A DNA stretch of 64,000 bases. Origin: Streptomyces griseus subsp. griseus. Lineage in GTDB: Bacteria > Actinomycetota > Actinomycetes > Streptomycetales > Streptomycetaceae. Under the pieces are notes generated by a model, which saw only the letters and a list, made by a program, of their open reading frames with translations, did no database searches and was not told where the DNA came from. Shown one piece after another: positions 26,156 through 34,174 of this stretch. Numbering within the stretch: position 1 is the stretch's first letter; each line of letters begins with the position of its first letter. The position numbers were made by a program, and so were the translations under genes. The DNA lies in assembly GCF_000720255.1 (NCBI RefSeq), contig NZ_JOJE01000013.1:248001-312000 (forward strand). Reading direction: 5' to 3'.

Positions 26156-28300
26156 TCAGCCCTCGACCGCCTCCAGCCGCACCGCGCACGCCTTGAACTC
26201 CGGCATCCGCGAGGTCGGGTCCAGGGCCGGGTTCGTCAGTGTGTTGGCGCGGCCCTCGCCCGGCCAGTGGAACGGCATGAACACGGTGTCCGGGCGGATG
26301 CCGGTGGTGATGCGTGCCGGTGCCACCGCGCGGCCGCGCCGGGAGACCACGGCGACGGGATCGCCCTCCGACGCCCCGAGCCGCGCCGCCAGCCGCGGGT
26401 GCAGTTCCACGAACGGGCCGGGCGCGGCGGCGTTCAGCTCGTCGACGCGGCGGGTCTGCGCACCGGACTGGTACTGGGCCACGACCCGCCCGGTGGTCAG
26501 CAACACCGGGTACTCGTCGTCGGGTTCCTCCGCGATCGCCCGGTGGGTGACGGTGACGAACCGGGCCCTGCCGTCCTCGGTGGCGAACCGGTCGAGGAAG
26601 ATGCGGGGGGTGCCGGGGTGGGCGACCGCGGTCTCGTCGTCCCGCACCGGGGCGTCAGGCGGCACGTCCAGGCCCGCGCCCTCCGCGTCCCGCGGGGGCG
26701 CCGGACACGGCCAGAACACCCCGTTCTCCTCCGCCAGCCTGCGGTAGGTGATCCCGGAGTAGTCCGCCGGCCCGCCCGCGCTGGCCCGGCGCAGCTCCTC
26801 GAAGACCTCCTCGGGGTCGGTCGGGAAGCCCTTCTCCACACCGAGGCGGGCGGCCAGTTCGTGCATGACCTCCAGGTCGCTTCGGACCCCCTCGGGTGGG
26901 CTGATCGCCCGGCGCCGCAGCAGCACCCGCCCCTCCAGGTTGGTCGTCGTGCCGCTCTCCTCCGCCCACTGCGTGACGGGCAGGACGACGTCCGCGAGGG
27001 CCGCCGTCTCCGACAGCACGACATCGCACACCGCGAGGAAGTCCAGTGACTTGACGCGCTCCTCGACATGCGCCGCGCGCGGCGCCGACACCACCGGGTT
27101 GGACCCCATCAGCAGCAGCGCCCGGATGTCCGTGCCCAGCGCGTCGAGCAGCTCGTACGCGCTGCGTCCGGGCCCCGGCAGACTGTCCGGGTCCACGCCC
27201 CACACCTCGGCCACGTGCGCACGCGCCGCCGGGTCCGTCAGCTTGCGGTAGCCGGGCAACTGGTCGGCCTTCTGGCCGTGTTCGCGGCCGCCCTGCCCGT
27301 TGCCCTGCCCGGTGAGGCAGCCGTACCCGGACAGCGGGCGGCCCGCCCGTCCGGTCGCCAGGCACAGGTTGATCCAGGCGCTCACCGTGTCGGTGCCCTT
27401 GGACTGCTGCTCGGGCCCGCGCGCGGTCAGCACCATCGCCGCCTCCGGCTCGCAGAACAGCCGTACGGCTTCCCGGAGTTGAGGAACGGACACCCCCGTG
27501 ATCCGCTCCACGTACTCCGGCCAGTGCGCCATCGCGGCGGCCCGGGCGTCCTCCCAGCCGACCGTGCGCCCCTTGACGTACTCCTCGTCGACCCGCCCCT
27601 CGGCGACCACCAGGTGCAGCAGCCCGAGGGCCAGCGCCAGGTCGGTGCCGGGCCGGGGCGCCAGGTGCAGGTCGGCCTGCTCGGCGGTCTTCGTGCGGCG
27701 CGGGTCGACGACGATCAGCGTGCCGCCGTTCTCCCGCAGCTCATTGAAGAACCGCAGCGAGGGCGGCATGGTCTCCGCCAGGTTCGACCCGACGAGGATC
27801 ACGCACCCCGTCTTCGGGATGTCCTCCAGCGGGAAGGGCAGCCCCCGGTCCAGACCGAACGCCTTCGTTCCGGCGGCCGCCGCCGACGACATGCAGAAGC
27901 GGCCGTTGTAGTCGATCTGCGAGGTGCCGAGCACGACCCTCGCGAACTTCCCGAGCGTGTACGCCTTCTCGTTCGTCAGTCCGCCGCCGCCGAACACCCC
28001 GCACGCGTCCGGCCCGTGCGCGGCGCGCGCCGCGCCCAGCCCCTCGACGATCCGGTCGAGCGCCTCGTCCCAGGTCGCGGGCACCAGCGTGCCCCCGGAG
28101 CGCACCAATGGGGACGTCAGGCGGACGCTCGACGAAAGGACCGCCGGCGCCGTACGGCCCTTGCCGCACAGCGCGCCGCGGTTCACCGGGAAGTCCGCGC
28201 GTTCCTGCACCTCGACGCCCCCCTGTGGCGAGGGCGACAGGTTCATCCCGCACTGCAGGGCGCAGTACGGGCAGTGGGTGGGCGTCGAGGCGGTCTTCAT
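26156..28300 (-). CDS. Assimilatory nitrate reductase, molybdopterin oxidoreductase family
   Basis: A 714-residue Mo-bisMGD enzyme that would reduce nitrate to nitrite in the cytoplasm. The N-terminal [4Fe-4S] ligands are CPYCALQC (8-15) and CGKG (~47). Other marks: VLVGSNLAETMPP (~170), VDPRRTKTAEQADLHL (~198) and the C-terminal molybdopterin domain with LLTTGRVVAQYQSG (~610). It is the NasA/NarB type without a C-terminal [2Fe-2S] domain, so it needs an outside electron donor; the FAD protein at 17,365-18,579 is a candidate. A GlnR-type box sits directly upstream. Substrate assignment rests on family and the nearby nir operon. Confidence 0.88.
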   Translation of the reverse strand: MKTASTPTHCPYCALQCGMNLSPSPQGGVEVQERADFPVNRGALCGKGRTAPAVLSSSVRLTSPLVRSGGTLVPATWDEALDRIVEGLGAARAAHGPDACGVFGGGGLTNEKAYTLGKFARVVLGTSQIDYNGRFCMSSAAAAGTKAFGLDRGLPFPLEDIPKTGCVILVGSNLAETMPPSLRFFNELRENGGTLIVVDPRRTKTAEQADLHLAPRPGTDLALALGLLHLVVAEGRVDEEYVKGRTVGWEDARAAAMAHWPEYVERITGVSVPQLREAVRLFCEPEAAMVLTARGPEQQSKGTDTVSAWINLCLATGRAGRPLSGYGCLTGQGNGQGGREHGQKADQLPGYRKLTDPAARAHVAEVWGVDPDSLPGPGRSAYELLDALGTDIRALLLMGSNPVVSAPRAAHVEERVKSLDFLAVCDVVLSETAALADVVLPVTQWAEESGTTTNLEGRVLLRRRAISPPEGVRSDLEVMHELAARLGVEKGFPTDPEEVFEELRRASAGGPADYSGITYRRLAEENGVFWPCPAPPRDAEGAGLDVPPDAPVRDDETAVAHPGTPRIFLDRFATEDGRARFVTVTHRAIAEEPDDEYPVLLTTGRVVAQYQSGAQTRRVDELNAAAPGPFVELHPRLAARLGASEGDPVAVVSRRGRAVAPARITTGIRPDTVFMPFHWPGEGRANTLTNPALDPTSRMPEFKACAVRLEAVEG

Positions 28301-28312
28301 ACCGTTCAGCGT

Positions 28313-28350
28313 GCTTCCGGCGTGTTACACCCGGCGAGGTCTCCTGTTAC
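28313..28350 (-). promoter_or_regulatory. GlnR-type box upstream of the nitrate reductase
   Basis: On the minus strand the element reads GTAAC-n6-CCTCG-n6-GTAAC-n6-GAAGC, the same 11-bp spacing as the nir operon box. Three of four half-sites are good matches; CCTCG is poor. It ends 12 bp before the start codon. Confidence 0.6.
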
Positions 28351-28457
28351 GGGGGTGTGCTCGTCCGCTCCCGGCCGTGCTCCGGCCCACGTGAGGACGT
28401 ACGCCCCCACATGGAGTCGCCACAGGTCCGGACAGAGTTGCCTCTGGTGCCCAAGAC

Positions 28458-28469
28458 GTCACATGTGAC
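28458..28469. promoter_or_regulatory. 12-bp palindrome upstream of the adenylating-enzyme operon
   Basis: GTCACATGTGAC is a perfect palindrome lying 36 bp upstream of the likely -35 of the next operon. It resembles CRP/FNR-family half-sites in inverse order; regulator unknown. Confidence 0.35.
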
Positions 28470-28504
28470 TCATTCAGCACCTTTTGTTGGCCGAATGCGC
28501 GCGG

Positions 28505-28532
28505 TTGAGAGTTGAAGAACCGGCAGTACAGT
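28505..28532 (+). promoter_or_regulatory. Putative promoter of the adenylating-enzyme operon
   Basis: TTGAGA (28505-28510), 16 bases, TACAGT (28527-28532). A start near 28539 would give a leader of about 128 nt that contains the tandem repeats. Confidence 0.5.
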
Positions 28533-28547
28533 CGACGCTCACCACTT

Positions 28548-28632
28548 CGCGAGACACCCCGCGAGACACTCCGCGAGACACCCCCGCACGGCATCGCACG
28601 ACCGCACGGCATCGCACGACCGCACGGCGTTC
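28548..28632 (+). repeat. Two tandem repeat arrays in the 5' leader
   Basis: Three copies of the 12-bp unit CGCGAGACACYC (28548-28583) are followed by two and a half copies of the 18-bp unit CGCACGGCATCGCACGAC (28585-28602, 28603-28620, partial to 28632). Both arrays lie between the putative promoter and ATG 28667. Confidence 0.8.
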
Positions 28633-28666
28633 GAATCCCTCGAAGCAGCCCGGAGGTCCTCCCGAC

Positions 28667-30193
28667 ATGCCTCTGCGTCATCTCACCCCTCACCACCAGC
28701 GCCTTTTTCGGCGCTACGGCCACGGTCCCGTCGTCTCCGTCCCGGATCCGCTGATCCATCACGCCGTCGAACGGCACGCCACGGCCACCCCGTACGCCAT
28801 CGCCGCCGAGCACCAGGGCGAGTCCCTCACCTACGGTGAGCTGAACAGGTACGCCGACGCCGTCGCCGCACGTCTGGTGCGCGAGGGCGTCCGCCCAGGT
28901 GACCATGTCGGTCTGTTCGTCCGGCGCTCCCTGCCGATGCTGGCCGGTCTGCTCGGCATCCTGAAGGCCGGCGCGGCCTACGTCCCGCAGGACATCGGCC
29001 TCGCGCCGCCGGTCCAGCTCGCGCATGTCGTCCGTACGGCCGCCACCGCCGTCGTCCTCACCCAGCGCGCGTACACGGCCCGGGTGCCGGAGGGCCCTCG
29101 CGTGATCGCCCTGGACGACCCGCTGCCGACCACCCCGGCTCCCCGGGTGCCCCTCGACGCCGCTGTCGACGCCGGCGCGGGCTGCTACGTCCTGTTCACC
29201 TCCGGCACCACCGGCCGCCCCAACGGGGTGAAGGTCACCCACCGCAACGTCGCCAACATCCTCCTCACCGAACCAGGCGCCCTCGGCATCCGCCCCGGCG
29301 ACCGGGTCGCCCAACTCCTCAACGTCGCCTTCGACATGGCCGCCTGGGAGATCCTCGGCGCGCTCGCGCACGGCGCCACGCTCGTCGTACGCGGCAAGGA
29401 CGTCGCGGCCGCCGCGCACACCGCGAGCGTGCTGATCGCCACCCCGACCGTGCTGTCCGGCATCGACCCGGCGCGCTGCCCCCGGGTGCGCGCGGTGGCC
29501 GTCGCGGGGGAACCCTGCCCGCGCCCGCTGGCCGACGCATGGGCCCGCCGAGCGGCCTTCTTCAACTGCTGCGGCCCGACCGAGACGACCATCGTCAACA
29601 CCATGGCCCGCCACGACCCCGCCGCCCCGCTCCTCACGATCGGCCGCCCCACCCCCAACAACACCGTCTACGTCCTCGACGCCGACCACCGTCCGCTGCC
29701 CATCGGTGAGGTGGGCGAGATGTGGGCGGGCGGCGACTGCGTCTCGGCCGGGTACCTGGACAACGAGCCCCTGAACGCCGAGCGTTACGCCCCGGACCCC
29801 TTCCTCGGTGGCGACCGCCGGATGTTCCGCACCCGCGACCTGGGCCGCTGGACCCCCGAAGGCACCCTCGAACACCTCGGCCGTACCGACGACCAGGTCA
29901 AGGTGCGCGGCTTCCGTGTCGAACTCGACTCCGTCTCCTCGGTGCTGGAGCGGCTCCCCGGCTGCACCCGCGCGGTGACCCTCAAGCGGGACTCCCGCAG
30001 TCTGGTCTCCTTCGTCTCCCCGGCGGAGGTCGACCCGGACGCGGCCCGCCGGGCGGTCGCCGACGAGCTGCCCTACTACTGCGTGCCCGACGATGTCATG
30101 CCTCTGACAATGCTACCGGAGACCGACCGAGGGAAGATCGACAAACAGGCGCTGCTCAGGCTCGCCCAGGAGCGCCCGGCGGTGGCCCGGTGA
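28667..30193 (+). CDS. Stand-alone NRPS-like adenylation (AMP-binding) enzyme
   Basis: A 508-residue ANL-family enzyme activating a carboxylic acid as acyl-AMP. Core motifs: LFTSGTTGRPNGVKVTH (A3, ~180-196, Asn where Lys is usual), FFNCCGPTETTI (A5, ~302), RTRDLGRW (A7, altered from RTGDL), GRTDDQVKVRGFRVEL (A8, ~405) and ETDRGKIDKQAL (A10, with the catalytic Lys, ~490). There is no carrier, reductase or thioesterase domain. ATG 28667 has GGAGG ten bases upstream; the frame is open further upstream but only through the repeats and a TTG. It overlaps the next gene (GTGA), so it works with the membrane flavoprotein. Substrate unknown. Confidence 0.85.
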   Translation: MPLRHLTPHHQRLFRRYGHGPVVSVPDPLIHHAVERHATATPYAIAAEHQGESLTYGELNRYADAVAARLVREGVRPGDHVGLFVRRSLPMLAGLLGILKAGAAYVPQDIGLAPPVQLAHVVRTAATAVVLTQRAYTARVPEGPRVIALDDPLPTTPAPRVPLDAAVDAGAGCYVLFTSGTTGRPNGVKVTHRNVANILLTEPGALGIRPGDRVAQLLNVAFDMAAWEILGALAHGATLVVRGKDVAAAAHTASVLIATPTVLSGIDPARCPRVRAVAVAGEPCPRPLADAWARRAAFFNCCGPTETTIVNTMARHDPAAPLLTIGRPTPNNTVYVLDADHRPLPIGEVGEMWAGGDCVSAGYLDNEPLNAERYAPDPFLGGDRRMFRTRDLGRWTPEGTLEHLGRTDDQVKVRGFRVELDSVSSVLERLPGCTRAVTLKRDSRSLVSFVSPAEVDPDAARRAVADELPYYCVPDDVMPLTMLPETDRGKIDKQALLRLAQERPAVAR

Positions 30194-31437
30194 CAACGTC
30201 CCTGGACCGCACGTCCGTCGGGCTCCCGCCCCTGCTGTCCGCTCCCCGCCGCCTGCTCAAGCACCCCCGCCTCATGCACTACAACCGCCTGGCGGCGCTG
30301 GTGATCGCCGTCAACGTGTCATGGGCTTGGGCGAGTTGGCCGCTGACCGACCGCGGTCTCGGTCACGCCGCCCTCGCCAACCTCGCCCTCGCCGTGCTGA
30401 TCCGCCAGCAGTACGTCGTCAACCTCCTCTTCCGGCTGGCGACTTCGGCCCCGGTGCACTGGCCGCTGCGGCTGCGCTGGACGCTCGGCAAGGTCTACCA
30501 CTTCGGCGGACTGCACATGGGCGGGGCGCTGGCGGGATCCGTCTGGTTCCTGGTGCTGACGCTGAGCACCACGAACCCACCTCGCCTGGTGGTCGGCTGG
30601 ACCCTGATCGCCCTCCTCGCGGTGATCGTGGGCACGGCCCTGCCGCCCTTCCGCTCGCGCCACCACGACCACTTCGAGAAGATCCACCGCTTCGGCGGCT
30701 GGACGGCCCTGGCCCTCTTCTGGACCCACACCCTGCTCTCCGGCCCCGGCCCCCTCCCGCTCCTCGTGCTGGCCCTGGTCACGTTCAGCGTCGCGCTGCC
30801 CTGGCTGCGGCTGCGCAAGGTCGACGTCCGCACCGAACGCCCCTCCCGACACGTGGCGTTGGCCCGCTTCGACTTCGGCGAGACTCCGTTCGCCGGCTCC
30901 TCGACGGCGATCAGCCGCAGCCCGCTCACGGAGTGGCACTCCTTCGCCAACGTCCCCGCCCCCGGCGAGTCCGGCTTCCGGCTCACCATCTCCCGGGCCG
31001 GAGACTGGACCGGGGCCTTCATCGACGACCTGCCCGCGAAGGTGTGGACGAAGGGCATCACCACGGCCGGAGTGGCCAACATCGAGGTCCTGTTCAGGAA
31101 GGTGGTCTACGTGGCCACCGGCAGCGGCATAGGCCCCTGTCTGCCGCACCTCCTCGCCGCCGAGGTGCCCTCCCGACTGGTCTGGGCGACCCGCGACCCG
31201 CGCGCCACCTACGGGGACGCCCTCGTCGACGAGATCCTCGCAGTCCAGCCGCACGCGGTCATCCGGGACACCTCCCGCGACGGCAAGCCCGACATGGTCG
31301 CGCTCGCCTGCGCCGTGTACCGGGACTTCGGGGCGGAGGCCGTGATCTGCATCTCCAACAAGAAACTGACCTGGCAGGTGGTCCACGGCCTGGAGCGGCG
31401 CGGCATACCGGCGTACGGCGCGATCTGGGACTCGTGA
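30190..31437 (+). CDS. Membrane flavoprotein oxidoreductase, ferric-reductase-like
   Basis: A 415-residue protein. About six membrane helices lie at ~34-52, 58-73, 107-126, 132-150, 168-184 and 188-204. Histidines at 104 and 109 and at 166 and 180 (14 apart) could bind heme as in ferric reductases. A cytoplasmic FAD/NAD part follows: TEWHSFANVPAPGES (~248-262), then the pyridine-nucleotide loop YVATGSGIGPCLPHLL (~307-322). Best reading is an NAD(P)H-to-membrane electron carrier. It resembles, from memory, the fungal TmpA membrane flavoproteins. Start GTG 30190 overlaps the preceding stop. Function in this operon is unknown. Confidence 0.7.
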   Translation: MTTSLDRTSVGLPPLLSAPRRLLKHPRLMHYNRLAALVIAVNVSWAWASWPLTDRGLGHAALANLALAVLIRQQYVVNLLFRLATSAPVHWPLRLRWTLGKVYHFGGLHMGGALAGSVWFLVLTLSTTNPPRLVVGWTLIALLAVIVGTALPPFRSRHHDHFEKIHRFGGWTALALFWTHTLLSGPGPLPLLVLALVTFSVALPWLRLRKVDVRTERPSRHVALARFDFGETPFAGSSTAISRSPLTEWHSFANVPAPGESGFRLTISRAGDWTGAFIDDLPAKVWTKGITTAGVANIEVLFRKVVYVATGSGIGPCLPHLLAAEVPSRLVWATRDPRATYGDALVDEILAVQPHAVIRDTSRDGKPDMVALACAVYRDFGAEAVICISNKKLTWQVVHGLERRGIPAYGAIWDS

Positions 31438-31479
31438 CTCCGGGCAACCTCCGATCAACCTCGAGCAGGGGAGCGGAAG

Positions 31480-32247
31480 ATGAACAACCTCAAGATCGAG
31501 CGCGACGGCGGCGTAGTGACCGTACGGCTGCACCGCCCGCATGTCCTCAACGCCCTCAGCTGCGAACTGCTGGACGAACTCCTCGACACCCTGCGCCCGT
31601 TGGACACCGATCCCGAGGTGGGCTGCTTCGTCGTCACCGGCTCGGAGAAGGTGTTCGCGGCGGGCGCCGACATCAAGGAGATGTCCGGGAGGACGGCCGC
31701 GGAGATGGCGGCCGAGGACTACTTCGCCGCCTGGCAGGACTTCACGGCCCTGCGTACCCCGAAGATCGCCGCCGTCAACGGGTACGCGCTGGGCGGCGGT
31801 TGCGAGCTGGCCATGATGTGCGACCTCGTCATCGCGGGTGAGTCGGCGGTGTTCGGCCAGCCGGAGATCAAGCTGGGCGTGATCCCCGGCATCGGCGGCA
31901 CCCAGCGCCTGACCCGCCTGGTCGGGAAGGCCAAGGCGATGGACCTGATCCTGACCGGCCGCACGATGGACGCCCGGGAGGCGGAGGCGAGCGGCCTGGT
32001 CTCCCGGGTCGTACCGGACGAACGGGTCCTGCCCGAGGCGCTGGAGGCGGCGGCGACGATCGCCTCCTACGGCCGAGCGGCGGTCACGGCGGCCCGGGAG
32101 TGCGTGGACCGCGCGCTGGAGACGGGGCTGCGCGACGGCATCCTCTACGAACGCCGGGTCTTCCACGCCCTGTTCGCCACCGAGGACCAGAAGGAGGGCA
32201 TGACGGCCTTCATGGAGAAGCGCCCGCCGGTGTTCCGGGGGCGGTGA
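31480..32247 (+). CDS. Enoyl-CoA hydratase/isomerase family protein (crotonase)
   Basis: A 255-residue crotonase. The oxyanion-hole segment [10 protein letters not shown] (~64) and both catalytic glutamates, in [11 protein letters not shown] (~107) and [16 protein letters not shown] (~127), are intact, so hydratase activity on an acyl-CoA is expected. It starts 42 bp after the membrane flavoprotein with an AGGGGAGCGG ribosome site, so it belongs to the same operon and may process the product of the adenylating enzyme if that is a CoA ligase. Confidence 0.9.
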   Translation: MNNLKIERDGGVVTVRLHRPHVLNALSCELLDELLDTLRPLDTDPEVGCFVVTGSEKVFAAGADIKEMSGRTAAEMAAEDYFAAWQDFTALRTPKIAAVNGYALGGGCELAMMCDLVIAGESAVFGQPEIKLGVIPGIGGTQRLTRLVGKAKAMDLILTGRTMDAREAEASGLVSRVVPDERVLPEALEAAATIASYGRAAVTAARECVDRALETGLRDGILYERRVFHALFATEDQKEGMTAFMEKRPPVFRGR

Positions 32248-32277
32248 CGGCGACGGTGACCGGCCGGGGAGAGAGGC

Positions 32278-32961
32278 TCACCTGGCGGCGAGGGCCCGCG
32301 CCACTCCCGGCTCCTTCGGGCCGAGGAAGCGCGGGTCGGGTTCGAACAGCGCGTCCAGGGCCGCCTTGCCGGCCGCGAAGATCTCCCGGGCGCCGCCGTA
32401 GTACCACGTGACGTCGTGCTTGGCGTCGACACCGACGCCGTACGACTCCACGCCCGCCGCCCGGCACAGCGCCACCGCCCGCCGGATGTGGAAGCCCTGG
32501 CTGATCAGCACCGCCCGGTCCACGCCGAAGATCTTCCGTGCCCGCACGCACGAGTCCCAGGTGTCGAACCCGGCGTAGTCGCTGACGATCCGCGCGTCGG
32601 GAACCCCGTGCCGCGTCAGATAGGCACGCATCGCGTCGGGCTCGTCGTAGTCCTCGCGGCTGTTGTCACCGGTCACGAGGACGACCTTGATCCGCCCCTC
32701 CCGGTACAGCGTGGCCGCCGCGTCCAGCCGGTGCGCCAGGTACGGCGACGGCTCGCCGTCCCACAGACCCGCGCCGAAGACGACGGCCACGTCGGTGCGC
32801 GGAGCGTCGGCCGTGGTGCGCAGCCGGCCGGCCGTCACGACGTACATCCACGTCGACGGCAGCAGCGCGAGCACGCACACCGCCATCACCACCTGGACCA
32901 GCCTCCGCTGCCCGGCGCGGGTGCGCGGCAGCCGCGGTCTGCCCGGTCTGAACTGGCGCAT
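32278..32961 (-). CDS. SanA/YdcF-like DUF218 membrane protein
   Basis: A 227-residue protein with one N-terminal membrane helix (VVMAVCVLALLPSTWMYVV) and an extracytoplasmic DUF218 domain: VAVVFGAGLWDGEPSPYLA (~58), LVTGDNSREDYDEPDAM (~94), and QGFHIRRAVALC (~155). SanA-type proteins affect envelope permeability and vancomycin sensitivity in enterobacteria; the biochemical activity is unclear. Convergent with the crotonase gene. Confidence 0.85.
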   Translation of the reverse strand: MRQFRPGRPRLPRTRAGQRRLVQVVMAVCVLALLPSTWMYVVTAGRLRTTADAPRTDVAVVFGAGLWDGEPSPYLAHRLDAAATLYREGRIKVVLVTGDNSREDYDEPDAMRAYLTRHGVPDARIVSDYAGFDTWDSCVRARKIFGVDRAVLISQGFHIRRAVALCRAAGVESYGVGVDAKHDVTWYYGGAREIFAAGKAALDALFEPDPRFLGPKEPGVARALAAR

Positions 32962-33171
32962 CGGACGGCCCTCCCCGTTCGGTTCACGCCCTCAGGGACG
33001 TGCCGTCGGGCCCCCCGGTTCGTCCCGAGCCATGTGACCAGCTTCACTCGTCCCGATGAAGCCGCAGGTCAACGCACCTCACACACCCATGGCACCCCAC
33101 GGTGAACCCCCGGAAAACACCCGTCATTCTCACGCAACGGGAAGGCAACGTCCTGCCTCCACCATCGATGC

Positions 33172-34011
33172 ATGACGGACAGTACGGCGCACCCCATGAA
33201 CCGGATCGGCAGCCACCCGGCCGGCCGGCTCAGCCTCGTCTCCCTCGACGGCAGGCGCCGCCCCGAGCCGCCCGCCCTCGTCGTCGTCGCCCACGGCAGC
33301 CGCGACCCGCGCGCACTGAGCACCGTCCGTACGCTCCTCGACCGCGTCCGCGCGCTCCGCCCCGGCCTGCCCGTTCACCTCGGCCACATCGAGCTGAACG
33401 AGCCCCTGCTGACGGACACCCTCGCCGACCTCGACGCCCGCGGCACCCGGGACGCCGTCCTCGTCCCCCTGCTGTTGAGCCGCGGCTACCACGTGAAGCG
33501 CGACATCCCCGAGATGGCGGCGGCGGCCCGCGTCCGCACCCGCGTCGCGGCGCCCCTCGGCCCGCACCCCCTCCTCGCGGAGACCCTCCACGCCCGTCTC
33601 GTCGAGGCCGGCTGGCGCACACGTATGGCCGATGCCGAGCGCCGCTCCAGCGCGGTGGTTCTCGCGGCGGCGGGCTCCCGCGACCCGGACTCGGCCGTCG
33701 ACACCGCCCGCACGGCTCACCTCCTGTCGGAGCGGTTGGGAGTGCCGGTGGTTCCCGCGTATGCCTCGACAGCCACCCCCACCGTCCCGACGGCGATCCA
33801 GGCGCTGGCAGCGAGGGGCCGAGACCGAGTGGCCATCGCCTCTTACTTCACGGCCCCGGGCCGCTTCGCGACGGAGTGCGCGGAGTGGTCCCCGTGGATA
33901 GCCGCGGCCCCCCTGGGCACGCACCCGGCGATGGCCCACCTGCTCCTGCACCGCTACGACCAGAGCCTGGCGACGCCGGCGACGACGACTCCGGAGCTGG
34001 CGTCAGCTTGA
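33172..34011 (+). CDS. Sirohydrochlorin chelatase (CbiX/SirB-like)
   Basis: A 279-residue two-lobe chelatase. Lobe 1 carries the metal ligands in [12 protein letters not shown] (~37) and [12 protein letters not shown] (~103); lobe 2 has [11 protein letters not shown] (~165) where the His is replaced by Ala, so only one site is likely active. By family it inserts Fe2+ into sirohydrochlorin to give siroheme, needed by NirB and sulfite reductase, or Co2+ in cobalamin synthesis. Iron is favoured here by the nitrate/nitrite genes in the region. Confidence 0.85.
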   Translation: MTDSTAHPMNRIGSHPAGRLSLVSLDGRRRPEPPALVVVAHGSRDPRALSTVRTLLDRVRALRPGLPVHLGHIELNEPLLTDTLADLDARGTRDAVLVPLLLSRGYHVKRDIPEMAAAARVRTRVAAPLGPHPLLAETLHARLVEAGWRTRMADAERRSSAVVLAAAGSRDPDSAVDTARTAHLLSERLGVPVVPAYASTATPTVPTAIQALAARGRDRVAIASYFTAPGRFATECAEWSPWIAAAPLGTHPAMAHLLLHRYDQSLATPATTTPELASA

Positions 34012-34032
34012 GAACGTGGGGCGCCCAGTCGC

Positions 34033-34117
34033 TTTTCAGGGGCGCGGGGCTGTATCGACATGCGGCTCCGCAGCGTGGGCGCGACCAGCCCCACACCACC
34101 CGCACGCGCCGCACCTG
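34033..34117. repeat. GC-rich intergenic hairpin repeat of the dispersed Streptomyces type
   Basis: GGGGCTG (34046-34052) pairs with CAGCCCC (34086-34092) and TGCGG/CCGCA forms an inner hairpin (34061-34072). The wording AGGGGCGCGGGG...GCGACCAGCC resembles a short element I recall between many Streptomyces genes, probably a terminator or REP-like unit. It follows the chelatase stop. Confidence 0.45.
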
Positions 34118-34162
34118 AGAACCCGCCACCCCAGTAGGCACCCATTTGTCACCACCGCCGCC

Positions 34163-34168
34163 TACTGT
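34163..34168 (+). promoter_or_regulatory. -10 element for a leaderless dgt transcript
   Basis: TACTGT ends seven bases before the A of the ATG at 34175, which places the transcription start at the start codon. No clear -35 is seen, as at dnaG. Confidence 0.45.
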
Positions 34169-34174
34169 CGACAC

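Noticed and set aside
28548..28632. CRISPR-like array
   Set aside because: Units are adjacent without spacers and too short, and no cas gene is present.
28484..28666. N-terminal extension of the adenylating enzyme through the tandem repeats
   Set aside because: Only a TTG is available, it lies upstream of the probable promoter, and ATG 28667 has GGAGG; kept as an open question in the findings.
33102..33117. GlnR half-box upstream of the sirohydrochlorin chelatase (GTGAA-n6-GAAAA)
   Set aside because: Only one half-site pair, each with a mismatch, and no extension in the 11-bp register; too weak to list.
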